DNA from: Amblyomma americanum
Lineage: Eukaryota; Arthropoda; Arachnida; Ixodida; Ixodidae
DNA: 64,000 nucleotides
Direction of reading: 5' to 3'
NCBI RefSeq assembly: GCF_052857255.1
Contig: NC_135497.1
Coordinates: 196,741,574 to 196,805,573, forward strand
This document shows positions 29,702 through 39,599 of this stretch, one piece after another. How positions within the stretch are numbered: position 1 is the first letter of the stretch; every line of letters starts with the position of its first letter. Under the pieces are notes generated by a model, which worked only from the letters and a program-made list of their open reading frames with translations, was not told where the DNA came from and searched no databases. Made by a program: the position numbers and the translations under genes.

Positions 29702-29739
29702 GCAGTTCTCGCCTCAGGAACTGCGGCACCTAGTTTTCC
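29702..29739 (-). promoter_or_regulatory. Gypsy-2 gag-pol -1 frameshift signal
   Basis: On the minus strand GGAAAAC (29739-29733, in phase G GAA AAC) is followed at once by the gag TAG, then after an 8-nt spacer GCAGTTC (29724-29718) pairs with GAACTGC (29708-29702) around a 9-nt loop. The pol frame is -1 relative to gag. The heptamer departs from X XXY YYZ at its third base, unlike those of Gypsy-1 and Gypsy-3. Confidence 0.7.
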
Positions 29740-30973
29740 TCCTGAGAGAGATTGGGGCGACGTCGCATAGGAGAAACGGAGCGGCGCCTCGGTGAAGGTG
29801 AACGGCGTCTAGAAAGGGCTGAACGGTCAGGAGAAAAGGGACGACTAGACGGCGGCTCAGCAGACCCGGAGTACTGACTCGTGGAAGGCCAGTACGCGGG
29901 AGCTGGAGGAGGTGGCGCGTAGACTGGGAGATGGCGGCGGCAAAGCCGGGCTACATGACCAGGCAAGCCGCAGTTGTAGCAGATAGGCCGGTTGTCGATG
30001 GTGCGCCAGGGATTGCTGAGTCGCGGAGCCGGCCGAAGAGAAGGAGCCACCGCTCGCGCAGGTGTTGGAGGCAAAGCATAGGTAGGCGGTCGAGGTTTGG
30101 CGACGGCGTCCGCGTATGTCAGCGGAGCGGCCATAGGGGGCGGCGTCTGGGCGACAGCGTCCGCGTATGTCAGCGGAGCGGCGACAGGTGGTGGCGGATG
30201 GGCGGGCGGAAGAGTCTCGGCAACCTGCTCTTGGATGGCGTGTCGAAGGGCCGGAGCCAAATCTGGAGCTTGCCCTGTAGGGTTCGGCAGAAGAGAAAGC
30301 TGACGCGCCACTTCTTCCCGAACAAAGTCTTTGATTTGTTGCAGCAGCGATGAGGTGTCAGGTGCTGGTGTCAGTCCAGCAAGCGACTCAACCTTTCGAG
30401 GGTGCTGTCGAGTCAGGAGCCTCTGCTTCCGCAGCTCCTTGAAACTTTGGCAGAGGGTGACGACTTCAACAACGGTGCACAAGTCGCGCGCTACCATTAT
30501 CTGAAAGGCGTCGTCGTCAACACCCTTCAAAATGTGTTTAATCTTGTCAGCTTCTGACATGTTGAGGTTGACACGCTTGCATAGGTCAATGACGTCTTCG
30601 ATGTAACTGGTAAAGTTACATCGACCCGCTGAGACCGTTCACGCAAGCGTTGTTCGGCGCGGAGTTTCCGAACAGCAGGACGACCGAACACTTCGGAGAA
30701 GGTTGTCTTGAAAGCAGACCAGGTGCGAACGTCCACCTCGTGGTTCCGATACCACAGGTTAGCCACGCCGGTGAGATAAAAAATTACGTTATTTAGTTTG
30801 GTGGCATCGTCCCATTTGTTGTAAAGGCTCACCCTCTCGTAAGACGTGAGCCAATCTTCGACATCCTGCTCATCGGTTCCACTGAAGATGGCCGGGTCCC
30901 GTTGGCGAAGGGAGCCGGCGCAGGTAACAGCTGGGCCCACTTGCACGGCTTGATGTTGAACGTCGTGAGGCAT
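29730..30973 (-). pseudogene. gag: Gypsy-2 Gag, frameshifted
   Basis: The ATG at 30973 begins MPHDVQHQAVQ. The capsid-like domain reads IFSGTDEQDVEDWLTSYE and VDVRTWSAFKTTFSEVF, parallel to Gypsy-1 Gag. The frame breaks near 30600 and resumes as MSEADKIKHILKGVDDDAFQ. A repeated proline/alanine linker (APLTYADAVA occurs twice) precedes a CCHC zinc knuckle CYNCGLPGHVARLC. The protein ends with SQEEN at the frameshift signal. Confidence 0.85.
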
Positions 30974-31017
30974 CGCAGGTGGCGGGAGAGTACGGTTGCG
31001 TAATTCCAGGGCTGTTA

Positions 31018-31035
31018 CCCGGCTCCTCCACCAAA
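31018..31035 (-). promoter_or_regulatory. Gypsy-2 primer binding site
   Basis: Minus strand TGGTGGAGGAGCCGGG lies two or three bases after the LTR end TTACA, very similar to the Gypsy-1 site. Confidence 0.65.
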
Positions 31036-31198
31036 TGTAAGGCGGGGGTTTATTCAAAAGACCTGGGAGGAAGGGAGCAGCGGCGAGAACAATCCGAGGG
31101 CAACCAGGTCGGGCACAGACAAACGTGGCGATAGCAATACGGCTGACGCGCAGAGCCTTCTTCGTTTTCACGAGTCATCTGCTTTGTGTGGGTCATCA
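31036..31198 (-). repeat. Gypsy-2 5' LTR (provisional left border)
   Basis: On the minus strand it would run from TGATGACCCACAC to GCCTTACA, 163 bp, similar in length to the Gypsy-1 LTR, with AATAAA at about 31052. No second LTR exists here, so the start is only a proposal. An LTR reaching 31606 is the alternative. Confidence 0.45.
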
Positions 31199-31606
31199 TG
31201 TTGTGATGACCCCCATAATGCGCAGGTCCACACGGGACGGAGAGGCAAAGAGACACCGTATGGCTCAGTTTAAACAAACAGGTATATTCAATAATTACAC
31301 ATGATTAAGATTATACATCAGAGGCTGGGGCGTCCGAGCTTACGTGCCGACGACTTCATGGGGGCGATGGAGTGGCTCCGGAGTTGGGCTCGAGCGGTTG
31401 CTGGCAGAAGTTGCACGCCGTCAGGCTTCGGCGCTGAAGGCCCTCTTGGCGAACGATGTCGTCCTGAGCGTGTATGCAGTAGAATTCCAATAGTCGTCCG
31501 TTTCTTCGAGGATGGTTCACAAACCCTTCCTCTAGTGTCGTTCGGCTTGGAAGATGAACAGGAGGCGAGCTTGTAGATGATGACAGCAGAGCATAATTTT
31601 ACAACA
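31199..31606 (-). repeat. LTR-like segment abutting Gypsy-2
   Basis: Minus strand begins TGTTGTAAAATTATG and ends GGTCATCACAACA, so the termini TGTTGT/ACAACA are inverted as in LTRs; 408 bp. I see no flanking duplication. Either a solo LTR next to Gypsy-2 or part of a longer Gypsy-2 LTR. Confidence 0.4.
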
Positions 31607-31808
31607 TACATATACAGAGAGTTAAACTGGAAAAAGCAGAACTGAATTTACAAAAGAACAAACTTTGCACTACTTTACTCATCGACCGGGCAGGTTAGTG
31701 CCTAAGTAGCATCACATTACATGCTAAGCATGGAGCCCCAGCTCAGACTGGACTGGACTGCATCCGTTTACATGCGCTTTTAAGCACTTGATTAACAAAG
31801 GACTAAGG
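31607..31808. other. Unassigned, possibly the end of the Gypsy-3 LTR
   Basis: The Gypsy-3 3' LTR may reach into this stretch, because the other copy is cut by a deletion at its equivalent point (37564) and cannot show the true border. Confidence 0.35.
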
Positions 31809-32605
31809 GCGGTCATTTTCAGTTGCCCGCCCAAAGCATCAATTCTCCAATGAAAAATAACATGCGAGATGGGGACAACCCCTTGGGTTGGGCTTAGCCT
31901 CGAACCCAGATTCTTGTTAACAATACAAACTAAATAAACAACAAAAACATCCCCACTCTCTCTCAAGTGAGAGTATCCACAGGCTCTCCCTTCGGAGCTA
32001 ATCCTTGCCTCAGGCATGCATACCGCCACCCACCATCGGTCCGCGTCGTTCGTCAGCAACAGAGGAGGGGGCGAAAGCGCCCTCGATGCTGCCGCGCTAC
32101 CGACGGCGGGACACAGCTAATAATCATGAAGGGGTTCGTCTGTCGCTCCGGGAAACCAGATTAAGGGTCGCCCCTGTTTTCCCACATTCTTGGCGAGTCT
32201 TGCCTGTCCGCCATGACAGGTGTCCGTCACGGCCATCCTGGGAATGCGCTTTTGTTCACTTGCGCCTGTCTTTCCACATTCTTGGCGAGTACTGCCTGTC
32301 TGTCTGACAGGTGTCCGTCACGGCCCTTCTGGGAATGCGCTTTTGTTCACGAGGCACCGCGGGAAGCTGTGGGTGCCTTCCCGGCGATAGCCCACGTCGT
32401 AAGGGGGTGGGGGGTCCGTGCGTCAAGCGACAATTTTCGTTCCCGGTATGTACTCGGGGCTCTCGCTTATACTGGGGAGCGGTTTCCGCGTGTGCCGGCG
32501 TCCTGCTTTCTGCAAAGGTATGCAGCTGGAAAAGAGGGGCGGCCTTAAGCCCCAACTCGATGCACACACAATGAATGTACCTCGTAGCACACAAGGAATG
32601 TCACA
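31809..32605 (-). repeat. Gypsy-3 3' LTR (shared part)
   Basis: Minus strand begins TGTGACATTCCTTGTGTGC. Over 797 bp it matches 37565-38361 without indels. Contains the direct repeat CTTGGCGAGT...CACGGCC (twice). The true end lies left of 31809. Confidence 0.88.
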
Positions 32606-33098
32606 CTCGCTCACCCTCCAGAAGAATGTTCTCCGAACATTTGAGTCCCTGCAGCTCCCCTTGTCTTTCTGAATCGCCTCGCACAGTGCGTCCGACAAAA
32701 CACTTTTCGCTGCACTCAACACCACTGCACAACACCATATGCCTCCGCTGTCATAACTGGCGTCTCCAGGGGCAGCACTGATCTTCTTTTACAGATAAAC
32801 ATGAAACTCAGCACCCAAGCCCCTCTTTTCTAGTCCAAACTGGACGAAATAAATTTACCACAGTTATAAAGGAGCTCCCACTTCTAGCACGATCACGGCA
32901 CAGACAAAAATATAGATAACGAAAGGAAGTAGGGCAGGTTCTGCATGCGCTCCGCATGCTCTCCTGTGAAGGTGTTACTTAATGACAGAAAGGTTTAACT
33001 ACCAACTCCGATAACTTAACACATAAGCACATAGCAATGTTATGAGCTGTGGCATTACACAATTCTAACCAGTTCAAAACTCCGCTCTGTTTACGCCA
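32606..33098 (-). other. Gypsy-3 region between pol and 3' LTR
   Basis: No open frame; no env. Directly before the LTR the minus strand reads TGGAGGGTGAGCGAG, a likely purine-rich plus-strand primer. Confidence 0.55.
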
Positions 33099-36000
33099 TT
33101 AGTCCGACTTAGCTTTCCGATTTCGCAGCGGATATCGGCCTTCATGAGTCATACTAAGTAAGTCTGTGCCCCTTTGTCTGCTTTGGGACTCGCGAGGGCT
33201 CGTGGCAGGAGCCTCTCCTGGCGTTATCTGCGCGGCAACCTCGCGCGCTTCTTCTTCTAGCAATGCATGAAGTAAATCCGGTGGCATTCTGGCCGTCACC
33301 TCTGGCGCCTGCCGAACAAATGCAGGAGAGGGCGTTTCTTGCGAACTATCTGCGCGCTCCGCTTCACTTCTGTCCCCATCAAAATCCGCGCTTTCCCTTT
33401 CCTCATTTCGTGAATACTGAACCGGTGCCGACTTGAGGCGATTTGCGTGTATCCTTATCAAGCGCCGGTTCACGTCTCGGACTCTGAAGTTTACCGGAGA
33501 AAGCTTCTCGACAACCTCGCACGGTCCTCTCCACTTCGTCTGGAACTTACGAGCTAGCCCAATCTGCCTTTGGCAGTTTTCAATGTACACGCTGTCCCCC
33601 ACATTAAACGGCGCGTCTCTAGCACTGCGATCGTGCACCTCCTTCCTGCGCTTCGCCGCTTTCTTTAAGGCCTCCTTTGCGATGTCCCTCGCCACTTGCA
33701 AGCGCGATTCTAGCTCCACCTTATAGTCGTCCAGTGAAGCGTATGGGACACGACGGGGGCCCTCTGGCACTTCACTAGGCTGGTCCTGGTCTCGGCCGTA
33801 GAGAAGAAAGAATGGCGATTCGCCCGTGCTCTCGTGTGCTGCGGAATTGTAGGCAAACATTGCATACGGGAGCCACAAATCCCAGTCCCGCTGGTCGCGC
33901 GAATCAAAATGCGACAGGAACCCGGCCACGGTTTGGTTCAGTCGCTCCACCGCGCCGTTGCAAGCCGGATGGTACGGTGTTGTCTGCTTCTTAGCGATCT
34001 TAAGCAGCTCGCAAACTCTCCTCATTAGCTGCGACACGAAGTTCGTTCCCCGATCTGTCAAGAGTTGCCTCGGGGGTCCATGTCGGAGCACGATCTGTTC
34101 GACAAATGCTCTTGCAACCGTGTCTGCCTTCTGATCTGGGAGTGCTACCGCTTCCGCGTATTTTGAAAGGTGATCGACAAATACTAAAATGTACTTGTTT
34201 CCGGAAGTGGTCGTGGGCAATGAGCCCATTATGTCCATACCTGTCCGCTCGAAGGGAGCCGAAACCTCAGAGAACGGCTGAATTGGAGCTGGTCTTCGTC
34301 CCTTGGGTGTTTTTCTTTCGAGACAGGAATGACACTTCGCACAGTAGTCTCTAACATCCTGTCGCATGCCACTCCAAAAGTACAAACGCTCCACACGTCT
34401 GCGTGTCTTCGCTACGCCAAAATGACCGGCGCATGGCGCATCGTGAAACGCGCGAAGAACCCTTTCTGTCCACGACCGAGGTATGACGACTCTCTCCCAA
34501 GCGGTTTTCTCTGGTCTCCCTTTCCTGGTTGGCCTCGTGCGCCGACACAGGGTGCCGTCTTTGTCAATGAAATAACCTAGCTGTTCGGGGTGAGACGGTG
34601 CGCCCTCTAAGCTTTCGATTATTCGCTTCAGGTCAGGATCTTTGCACTGCTCTGTGCGTAATTCGGCGGGGTCGACTACGGGGACAAACTCTTCTATAGC
34701 TGCCACGGCAGCTGTGCGGCTGAGTGCATCAGCATTCAGATGTGTCTTTCCTGACTTGTGCTCAACTTCAAAGCAGTATTCCTGCAGGTGTAGATTCCAT
34801 CTAGCGAGTCGCGAGCTAGGGTCCCTGACACTCATCACCCATTTCAGAGGATGGCAGTCTGTGACTAGCTTGAATTTGCGGCCGTAAAGGTAGCATCTGA
34901 AGTGCTTTACTGCCCAGACAACGGCGAGGCACACCCTTTCCGTAGCTCCGTACTTTTGCTCTGTGGGGCTCAGCTGTCGGCTAGCAAAAGCAACGGGATG
35001 TTCTTTGCCCTCGATAACCTGAGATAGCACGGCACCAACTGCGAACTTTGACGCATCTGTGGCCATAACGAAGGGCAAACTAAAATCCGGGTGGCGCAAC
35101 AGCGGTGCACTCATTAGCTTCCTTTTCAGGGCCCCAAAAGCATTCTCCGCGTTTTCGTCCCAGCGAAAGGCGACATTTTTGGCTGTTAAGGCGGTGAGCG
35201 GCTTAGCGAGCTTGGCGAACTCCTCTATGTGCCTTCGGTAGTAACCGATCAGGCCGAGAAACTGCCGGACCTGGCGGACGCTAGTCGGGGATGGAAAATC
35301 CGAGACACACCTTAGTTTCTCAGGGTCCGGTCGCACGCCGTCAGCTGAAACAACGTGCCCGAGGTATTTCACCTCGTTTTTGAGGAATTGGCACTTAGAG
35401 GGCTTCAGCTTGAGACCCGCTGCTCTTAGTCGCACCAAAACCTGCTCAATATCGCGCAAATGGTTATCAAAACTGTCACTGTATATGATAATGTCATCCA
35501 TATACACGAAGCACAGCCTCCCCAGAAGACCTGCCAGGATAACATCAGCGGTTCTCTGCCAGACAGCAGGGCTGTTGGCCAGACCCATCGGCATTCTTTT
35601 CCATTCATAGTGCCCTGAGGGCGTGTTGAATGCCGTTTTCTCGGCATCTGCCGGATCCATTGCTATCTGCCAGAATCCCGCCGCCATGTCCACTACCGTG
35701 AAGTACCTGGCAGAGCCCAGCTGAGAAAGCGTCTCCTGTATATTGGGGATGGGGTATGGATCGATGCGAGTTACGGCATTTAGTTTGCGGTAGTCCACTA
35801 CCAATCGATACGAGCCATCTGGCTTTTCCACCAATAGTGCTGGTGCTCCCCAGGGTGACTTTGAGTGTTCGACAATGCCGCGATCAATCAGGTCCTGCAC
35901 CTGCCGCTCCATCTCCTCACGTTGGGAGTAAGGAATCCTGTACGCACGCTGGTAAACGGGCGATGAAGTGCCGGTTTCTATCCTGTGCTTTATAACGCCA

Positions 36001-36782
36001 CAGCAGCCCAAATCCAGGTTGGACGCGGCGAATACCTCCGAGTAGTCGTTCAGCAAACCAGCCAGAGCCTCCCTCTCCCTGGATTTTACGTGAGAAAGAT
36101 CGAACGACACCTTTGGAGCAGCCGAAGGACTAGCATGCTCTAGAGTTGCGAGTACCGTATCGGTGGGCTCACGTTGCTCTATCGCAGAGGTGAAGAAAGC
36201 CAATGTTTTGTTCTTGGGAAGGCTCAGTGGCTGCTGGCTACAGTTAACCACCCGTAGGGGCACTCTGTGGGCGTCATTAACTGTCACGAGGCACGCGGCT
36301 GCCTTCAGGCCATTGCTGAGAGAGTCGACCGGCTCAAGCACTCCCACGGCGCCGCTCTCTACATCTGAAGGCACAAACGCGTACAAAATGTGCTCCGACC
36401 AAGGAAGGACGACCGCCTCCTCGACCAGCCGGACGGCAACCCGCGAATATACCTTCTCCAATGATCCCACTGTTTGACGGGTGTCAATATCGGTAATGCG
36501 AATCTCAGCCCCTCTCCTGTTCAAAAACGGAACTTTTGAGCCGCCCGCATTAACCTCTTCCTCAGAGAATGAGACTACTACCTTCCCTTTTCTCAAAAAA
36601 TCCTGCCCTAATATACCTGACACTCCGTTTGGCAGAGACACCGTGTCCGGGCATACGTAGCAGGGGTGCTCCAATGCAATTCCGCCGAGAGAGAAGTGTA
36701 ACCGGTAGAGTCCACTTATGCCAAGAGGATCCCCCGTTATGCCTACAAATTTGGTTGCCATACCACCAGACGCTTCCAACAC
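33099..36782 (-). CDS. pol: Gypsy-3 Pol (RT, RNase H, integrase)
   Basis: 1227 codons without a stop. The first codons (from 36782) are not a native start: they are the protease after its active site, as shown by VSGILGQDFL. RT: VVDYRKLNAV, GFWQIAMDP, VYMDDIIIY (YMDD at about 427-430). RNase H: MATDASKFAVGAV and TDCHPLKWV. Integrase: HFGVAKTRRRVERL, CAKCHSCLERK (zinc), then catalytic acids in GMDIMGSL (about 850), LLTDRGTNF (about 907) and AVERLNQT (about 945). The C-terminus has KWRGPCEVVEKL and a Ser/Glu-rich tail. Normally produced as Gag-Pol by frameshifting. In this copy the upstream SINE separates it from the Asp-Thr-Gly codons, so expression is doubtful. Confidence 0.9.
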   Translation of the reverse strand: MLEASGGMATKFVGITGDPLGISGLYRLHFSLGGIALEHPCYVCPDTVSLPNGVSGILGQDFLRKGKVVVSFSEEEVNAGGSKVPFLNRRGAEIRITDIDTRQTVGSLEKVYSRVAVRLVEEAVVLPWSEHILYAFVPSDVESGAVGVLEPVDSLSNGLKAAACLVTVNDAHRVPLRVVNCSQQPLSLPKNKTLAFFTSAIEQREPTDTVLATLEHASPSAAPKVSFDLSHVKSREREALAGLLNDYSEVFAASNLDLGCCGVIKHRIETGTSSPVYQRAYRIPYSQREEMERQVQDLIDRGIVEHSKSPWGAPALLVEKPDGSYRLVVDYRKLNAVTRIDPYPIPNIQETLSQLGSARYFTVVDMAAGFWQIAMDPADAEKTAFNTPSGHYEWKRMPMGLANSPAVWQRTADVILAGLLGRLCFVYMDDIIIYSDSFDNHLRDIEQVLVRLRAAGLKLKPSKCQFLKNEVKYLGHVVSADGVRPDPEKLRCVSDFPSPTSVRQVRQFLGLIGYYRRHIEEFAKLAKPLTALTAKNVAFRWDENAENAFGALKRKLMSAPLLRHPDFSLPFVMATDASKFAVGAVLSQVIEGKEHPVAFASRQLSPTEQKYGATERVCLAVVWAVKHFRCYLYGRKFKLVTDCHPLKWVMSVRDPSSRLARWNLHLQEYCFEVEHKSGKTHLNADALSRTAAVAAIEEFVPVVDPAELRTEQCKDPDLKRIIESLEGAPSHPEQLGYFIDKDGTLCRRTRPTRKGRPEKTAWERVVIPRSWTERVLRAFHDAPCAGHFGVAKTRRRVERLYFWSGMRQDVRDYCAKCHSCLERKTPKGRRPAPIQPFSEVSAPFERTGMDIMGSLPTTTSGNKYILVFVDHLSKYAEAVALPDQKADTVARAFVEQIVLRHGPPRQLLTDRGTNFVSQLMRRVCELLKIAKKQTTPYHPACNGAVERLNQTVAGFLSHFDSRDQRDWDLWLPYAMFAYNSAAHESTGESPFFLLYGRDQDQPSEVPEGPRRVPYASLDDYKVELESRLQVARDIAKEALKKAAKRRKEVHDRSARDAPFNVGDSVYIENCQRQIGLARKFQTKWRGPCEVVEKLSPVNFRVRDVNRRLIRIHANRLKSAPVQYSRNEERESADFDGDRSEAERADSSQETPSPAFVRQAPEVTARMPPDLLHALLEEEAREVAAQITPGEAPATSPRESQSRQRGTDLLSMTHEGRYPLRNRKAKSD

Positions 36783-37048
36783 CTCGCGGTCCCCCTTCCT
36801 TCGAAGCGTGTTAAAACTGCTCTCCTTCTTTCACTCCCTCCTTTATCCCTTCCCTTACGGCGCGGTTCAGGTGTCCAACGATATATGAGACAGATACTGC
36901 GCCATTTCCTTTCCACCAAAAACCAATTATTATTATTATTAAGCAATGTCACCTTTGACCCCGTATCTATCAACAATTCCATACAACAACCATTTAACTT
37001 GCAACGCACAACAGGGCATGCCTCGTCGGCCACACAAACTACCACCAC
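36743..37048 (-). pseudogene. Gypsy-3 protease start, interrupted by a SINE
   Basis: In the -1 frame relative to gag the minus strand encodes CCMELLIDTGSKVTLL, the protease active site, and then runs into SINE sequence at 36942. The remaining protease strands are in the 36782 frame. The gag-pro frame between 37102 and 37048 is open without a Met, as in Gypsy-1. Confidence 0.82.
36819..36942 (+). repeat. 5'-truncated SINE tail in the Gypsy-3 protease
   Basis: TCCTTCTTTCACTCCCTCC, GGTTCAGGTGTCCAACGAT and a (TTA)n end match the 3' half of the SINE at 51857-52158. It lies on the opposite strand to Gypsy-3. Confidence 0.85.
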
Positions 37049-37065
37049 CTCATCATCTACTGCTC

Positions 37066-37108
37066 CCTCCCCACGCTCCTCAGGCTGGGGAGGACTAACT
37101 AGTTTTTT
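37066..37108 (-). promoter_or_regulatory. Gypsy-3 gag-pol -1 frameshift signal
   Basis: Minus strand AAAAAAC (37108-37102, in phase A AAA AAC) is a canonical slippery heptamer, followed directly by the gag TAG. After an 8-nt spacer CCTCCCC (37093-37087) pairs with GGGGAGG (37072-37066) around a 14-nt loop; a T-G pair can extend it. The protease frame is -1 relative to gag. Confidence 0.8.
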
Positions 37109-37564
37109 GACTCGGTATCTGGAGCCCCGCTGTAGGCTTGCTTAGGGCGTGTCTCGCCTGCTTCTCTTTGTGGCTCCCCACGGCGCACGTTTTGGCAGAA
37201 CCTGGCGATGTGTCCGCGACCCTGGCAAGCGAAGCATACGATTTCTTTAAAATCTCGCATACCGCGCCTGTAGCTTTGTGGCGGTCTCCGGTTTCCCGCG
37301 AATGGGCGCTGTTGAGCGCGCGCTTCAACCTGGCGTTCTACCTGCTGAGATAGCAGCTGTTCTAAGCGATCTAACCGCTCTGTCAAGAGAGCAACCTCAG
37401 GGTTGAGCACCGCTTTCTCTATGACGCGTACTCTCGCTGCGGCTGTCGTTAACGCCTCATTTTGTTCCTCATCCAATGCGGCCTCCACGGCTTGGTCGAA
37501 ATTGCTCGGCTTGCGCGAGAGCACGAACCGGCGCACGGGGTCTTGCAGACCAGCCACGAACAAA
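37099..37564 (-). pseudogene. gag: Gypsy-3 Gag, C-terminal half
   Basis: Begins abruptly at the LTR junction (ALFVAGLQDPVRRFVLS), the end of a capsid-like region, then a coiled, Gln/Glu-rich segment (LLTERLDRLEQLLSQQVE) and one CCHC zinc knuckle CFACQGRGHIARFC. The open frame upstream to 37815 is LTR sequence and not native Gag. The first half of the capsid domain is missing. Confidence 0.85.
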
Positions 37565-38361
37565 GCGGTCATTTTCGGTTGCCCGCCCAAAGCATCAATT
37601 CTCCAATGAAAAATAACATGCGAGATGGGGACAACCCCTTGGGTTGGGCTTAGCCTCGAACCCAGATTCTTGTTAACAATACAAACTAAATAAACAACAA
37701 AAACGTCACCACTCTCTCTCAAGTGAGAGTATCCACAGGCTCTCCCTTCGGAACTAATCCTTGCCTCAGGCATGCATACCGCCACCCACCATCGGTCCGC
37801 GTCGTTCGTCAGCAACAGAGGAGGGGGCGAAAGCGCCCTCGATGCTGCCGCGCTACCGACGGCGGGACACAGCTAATAATCATGAAGGGGTTCGTCTGTC
37901 GCTCCGGGAAACCAGATTAAGGGTCGCCCCTGTTTCCCCACATTCTTGGCGAGTCTTGCCTGTCCGCCATGACAGGTGTCCGTCACGGCCATCCTGGGAA
38001 TGCGCTTTTGTTCACTTGCGCCTGTCTTTCCACATTCTTGGCGAGTACTGCCTGTCTGTCTGACAGGTGTCCGTCACGGCCCTTCTGGGAATGCGCTTTT
38101 GTTCACGAGGCACCGCGGGAAGCTGTGGGTGCCTTCCCGGCGATAGCCCACGTCGTAAGGGGGTGGGGGGTCCGTGCGTCAAGCGACAATTTTCGTTCCC
38201 GGTATGTACTCGGGGCTCTCGCTTATACTGGGGAGCGGTTTCCGCGTGTGCCGGCGTCCTGCTTTCTGCAAAGGTATGCAGCTGGAAAAGAGGGGCGGCC
38301 TTAAGCCCCAACTCGATGCACACACAAGGAATGTACCTCGTAGCACACAAGGAATGTCACA
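37565..38361 (-). repeat. Gypsy-3 5' LTR, 3' end deleted
   Basis: 797 bp, about half a dozen substitutions from the 3' LTR. Its minus-strand 3' end runs straight into gag codons. TTTGTT occurs near the break in both the LTR and gag sequences, a possible microhomology. Confidence 0.85.
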
Positions 38362-39097
38362 ATGTTCCTCACAACATCTTCATTAACAGAGCACGCTTGC
38401 ACTTTCGACAAGTGATTCCACTGTAGAGAGTCGAGGGCACATACGCGCTCTCCAGCAAGCCTGCTGCGCAGCCACGTATGCATGCATATCACCGAACTGC
38501 GATCAGTTTCACTGACGATACGGGATTGCGGAGTTACTGTCATTTGACTGACCTCAGCGAGTGGTTTCTACAAAGACCTTGCCACCATGTGGACAGCTGC
38601 AGATGCTTTGCGATCTCCAAAACGGCTAATTATCTTTTACAGTGCGTAGTGAGGTGAGATTGCACAGATAACTGCGCTTGGAAATTTTGCCGGTTTTTTC
38701 CTTCTGGGCCACGAAAAAAACTTTTTTTCCCCCCAATTTTCAGGGTTTTTTTTCAGGCACTCCAATCTCTAGTCTGGGCCGAAGTAGCTTATATTTTATA
38801 TTTATATGAAAGTTATATTTGTAGCTTTCCTCGAATCTACAGCCTCCATTGCGCCGTTTAAGCATTCCAATTCAGTGTTCGTGCTATTTCTACAGCATTT
38901 AAACAGCATCGCTTTCTCGCTCTATAATCACAGCCTCCATGCTCCTTTATTTTTGGCTCATAGGAGACGTGGAACCGAGATGGTTGAAGGTCGAAGTTTT
39001 AAGAAGGTGAAGTTTTAAGAAACTGAAAGTAACGGAGCTGTATATTCCTCAATGTGTTTTACCTATTTCCTCTTTTTAAAATAAACATGTCCAGTTG
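38362..39097. other. No recognisable gene
   Basis: Unassigned, with homopolymer-rich stretches at about 38690-38755. Confidence 0.5.
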
Positions 39098-39270
39098 ATA
39101 TGCAATAGCTTTATGCATGCTGCTAAGGCGAGAGTTGCACCTGTCAGCGCTTATCTCGCACGCTGCTAAGACGTTCGCCAGGCCCGAAGAAGACCTTCGA
39201 GGGTATGCGCGGTGCCGACCTTCGAACGCGTAGGACAACCCTGTAAAGTCTGTGTCTCAATCACAGATTG
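39098..39270 (+). repeat. Dispersed repeat, copy 2 (inverted relative to 1-172)
   Basis: Matches the minus strand of 1-172 with substitutions throughout. See the first entry. Confidence 0.6.
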
Positions 39271-39599
39271 ACTCGACGCCAGAAAAGCAGAGGATTGAAT
39301 TTAAATTAAACACAATCACAAGTAGTCATGGTATGCTGGCAGATTGTAAATATGACAGCACTATTTTTTGAACATCGATTCTGCTTACCCATTCTGGGAA
39401 AAGGAAGAGCCCTCATCGCTCCCGCGGCTTTCCCGTGTAGCGCGTGCAGCGCTCGTATCATTCGATGTCAGTAGTTCCGGGACGAATCTCAGGGGATGGG
39501 GGGAGCTGTCATGAAGCGTCCACCCCACCCTAAGCGAAGGCGGATCAGGACTACCCTGTCTCCCCTGCGGTTTACGCCACTGCACTTGTGTTATCCAGA

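Larger units (their letters stand above)
27890..31198 (-). mobile_element. Gypsy-2: 5' half of a Ty3/gypsy element
   Basis: From right to left: LTR end, primer site, gag, frameshift signal, protease and RT. The sequence stops in the RT-RNase H linker at about 27890, so RNase H, integrase and 3' LTR are missing. Gag and RT each contain frameshifts. The protein is close to that of Gypsy-1 in sequence and order but is a separate family. Confidence 0.88.
31809..38361 (-). mobile_element. Gypsy-3: Ty3/gypsy element with internal losses
   Basis: Two direct repeats of exactly 797 bp (31809-32605 and 37565-38361) differ at only about half a dozen positions. Between them on the minus strand: back half of gag, frameshift signal, protease start, a SINE, then a 1227-codon open frame for the rest of pol. 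The 5' LTR joins the middle of gag directly, so the LTR end, primer site and gag front are deleted. The deletion and the SINE make it non-autonomous, although RT, RNase H and integrase are intact. Confidence 0.88.

Noticed and set aside
28705..29733. 342-codon plus-strand open frame
   Set aside because: Lies antisense over Gypsy-2 pol, which has clear protease and RT motifs; a shadow frame.
32606..33098. Possible env gene of Gypsy-3
   Set aside because: No open frame of useful length, signal peptide or membrane segment between pol and the LTR.
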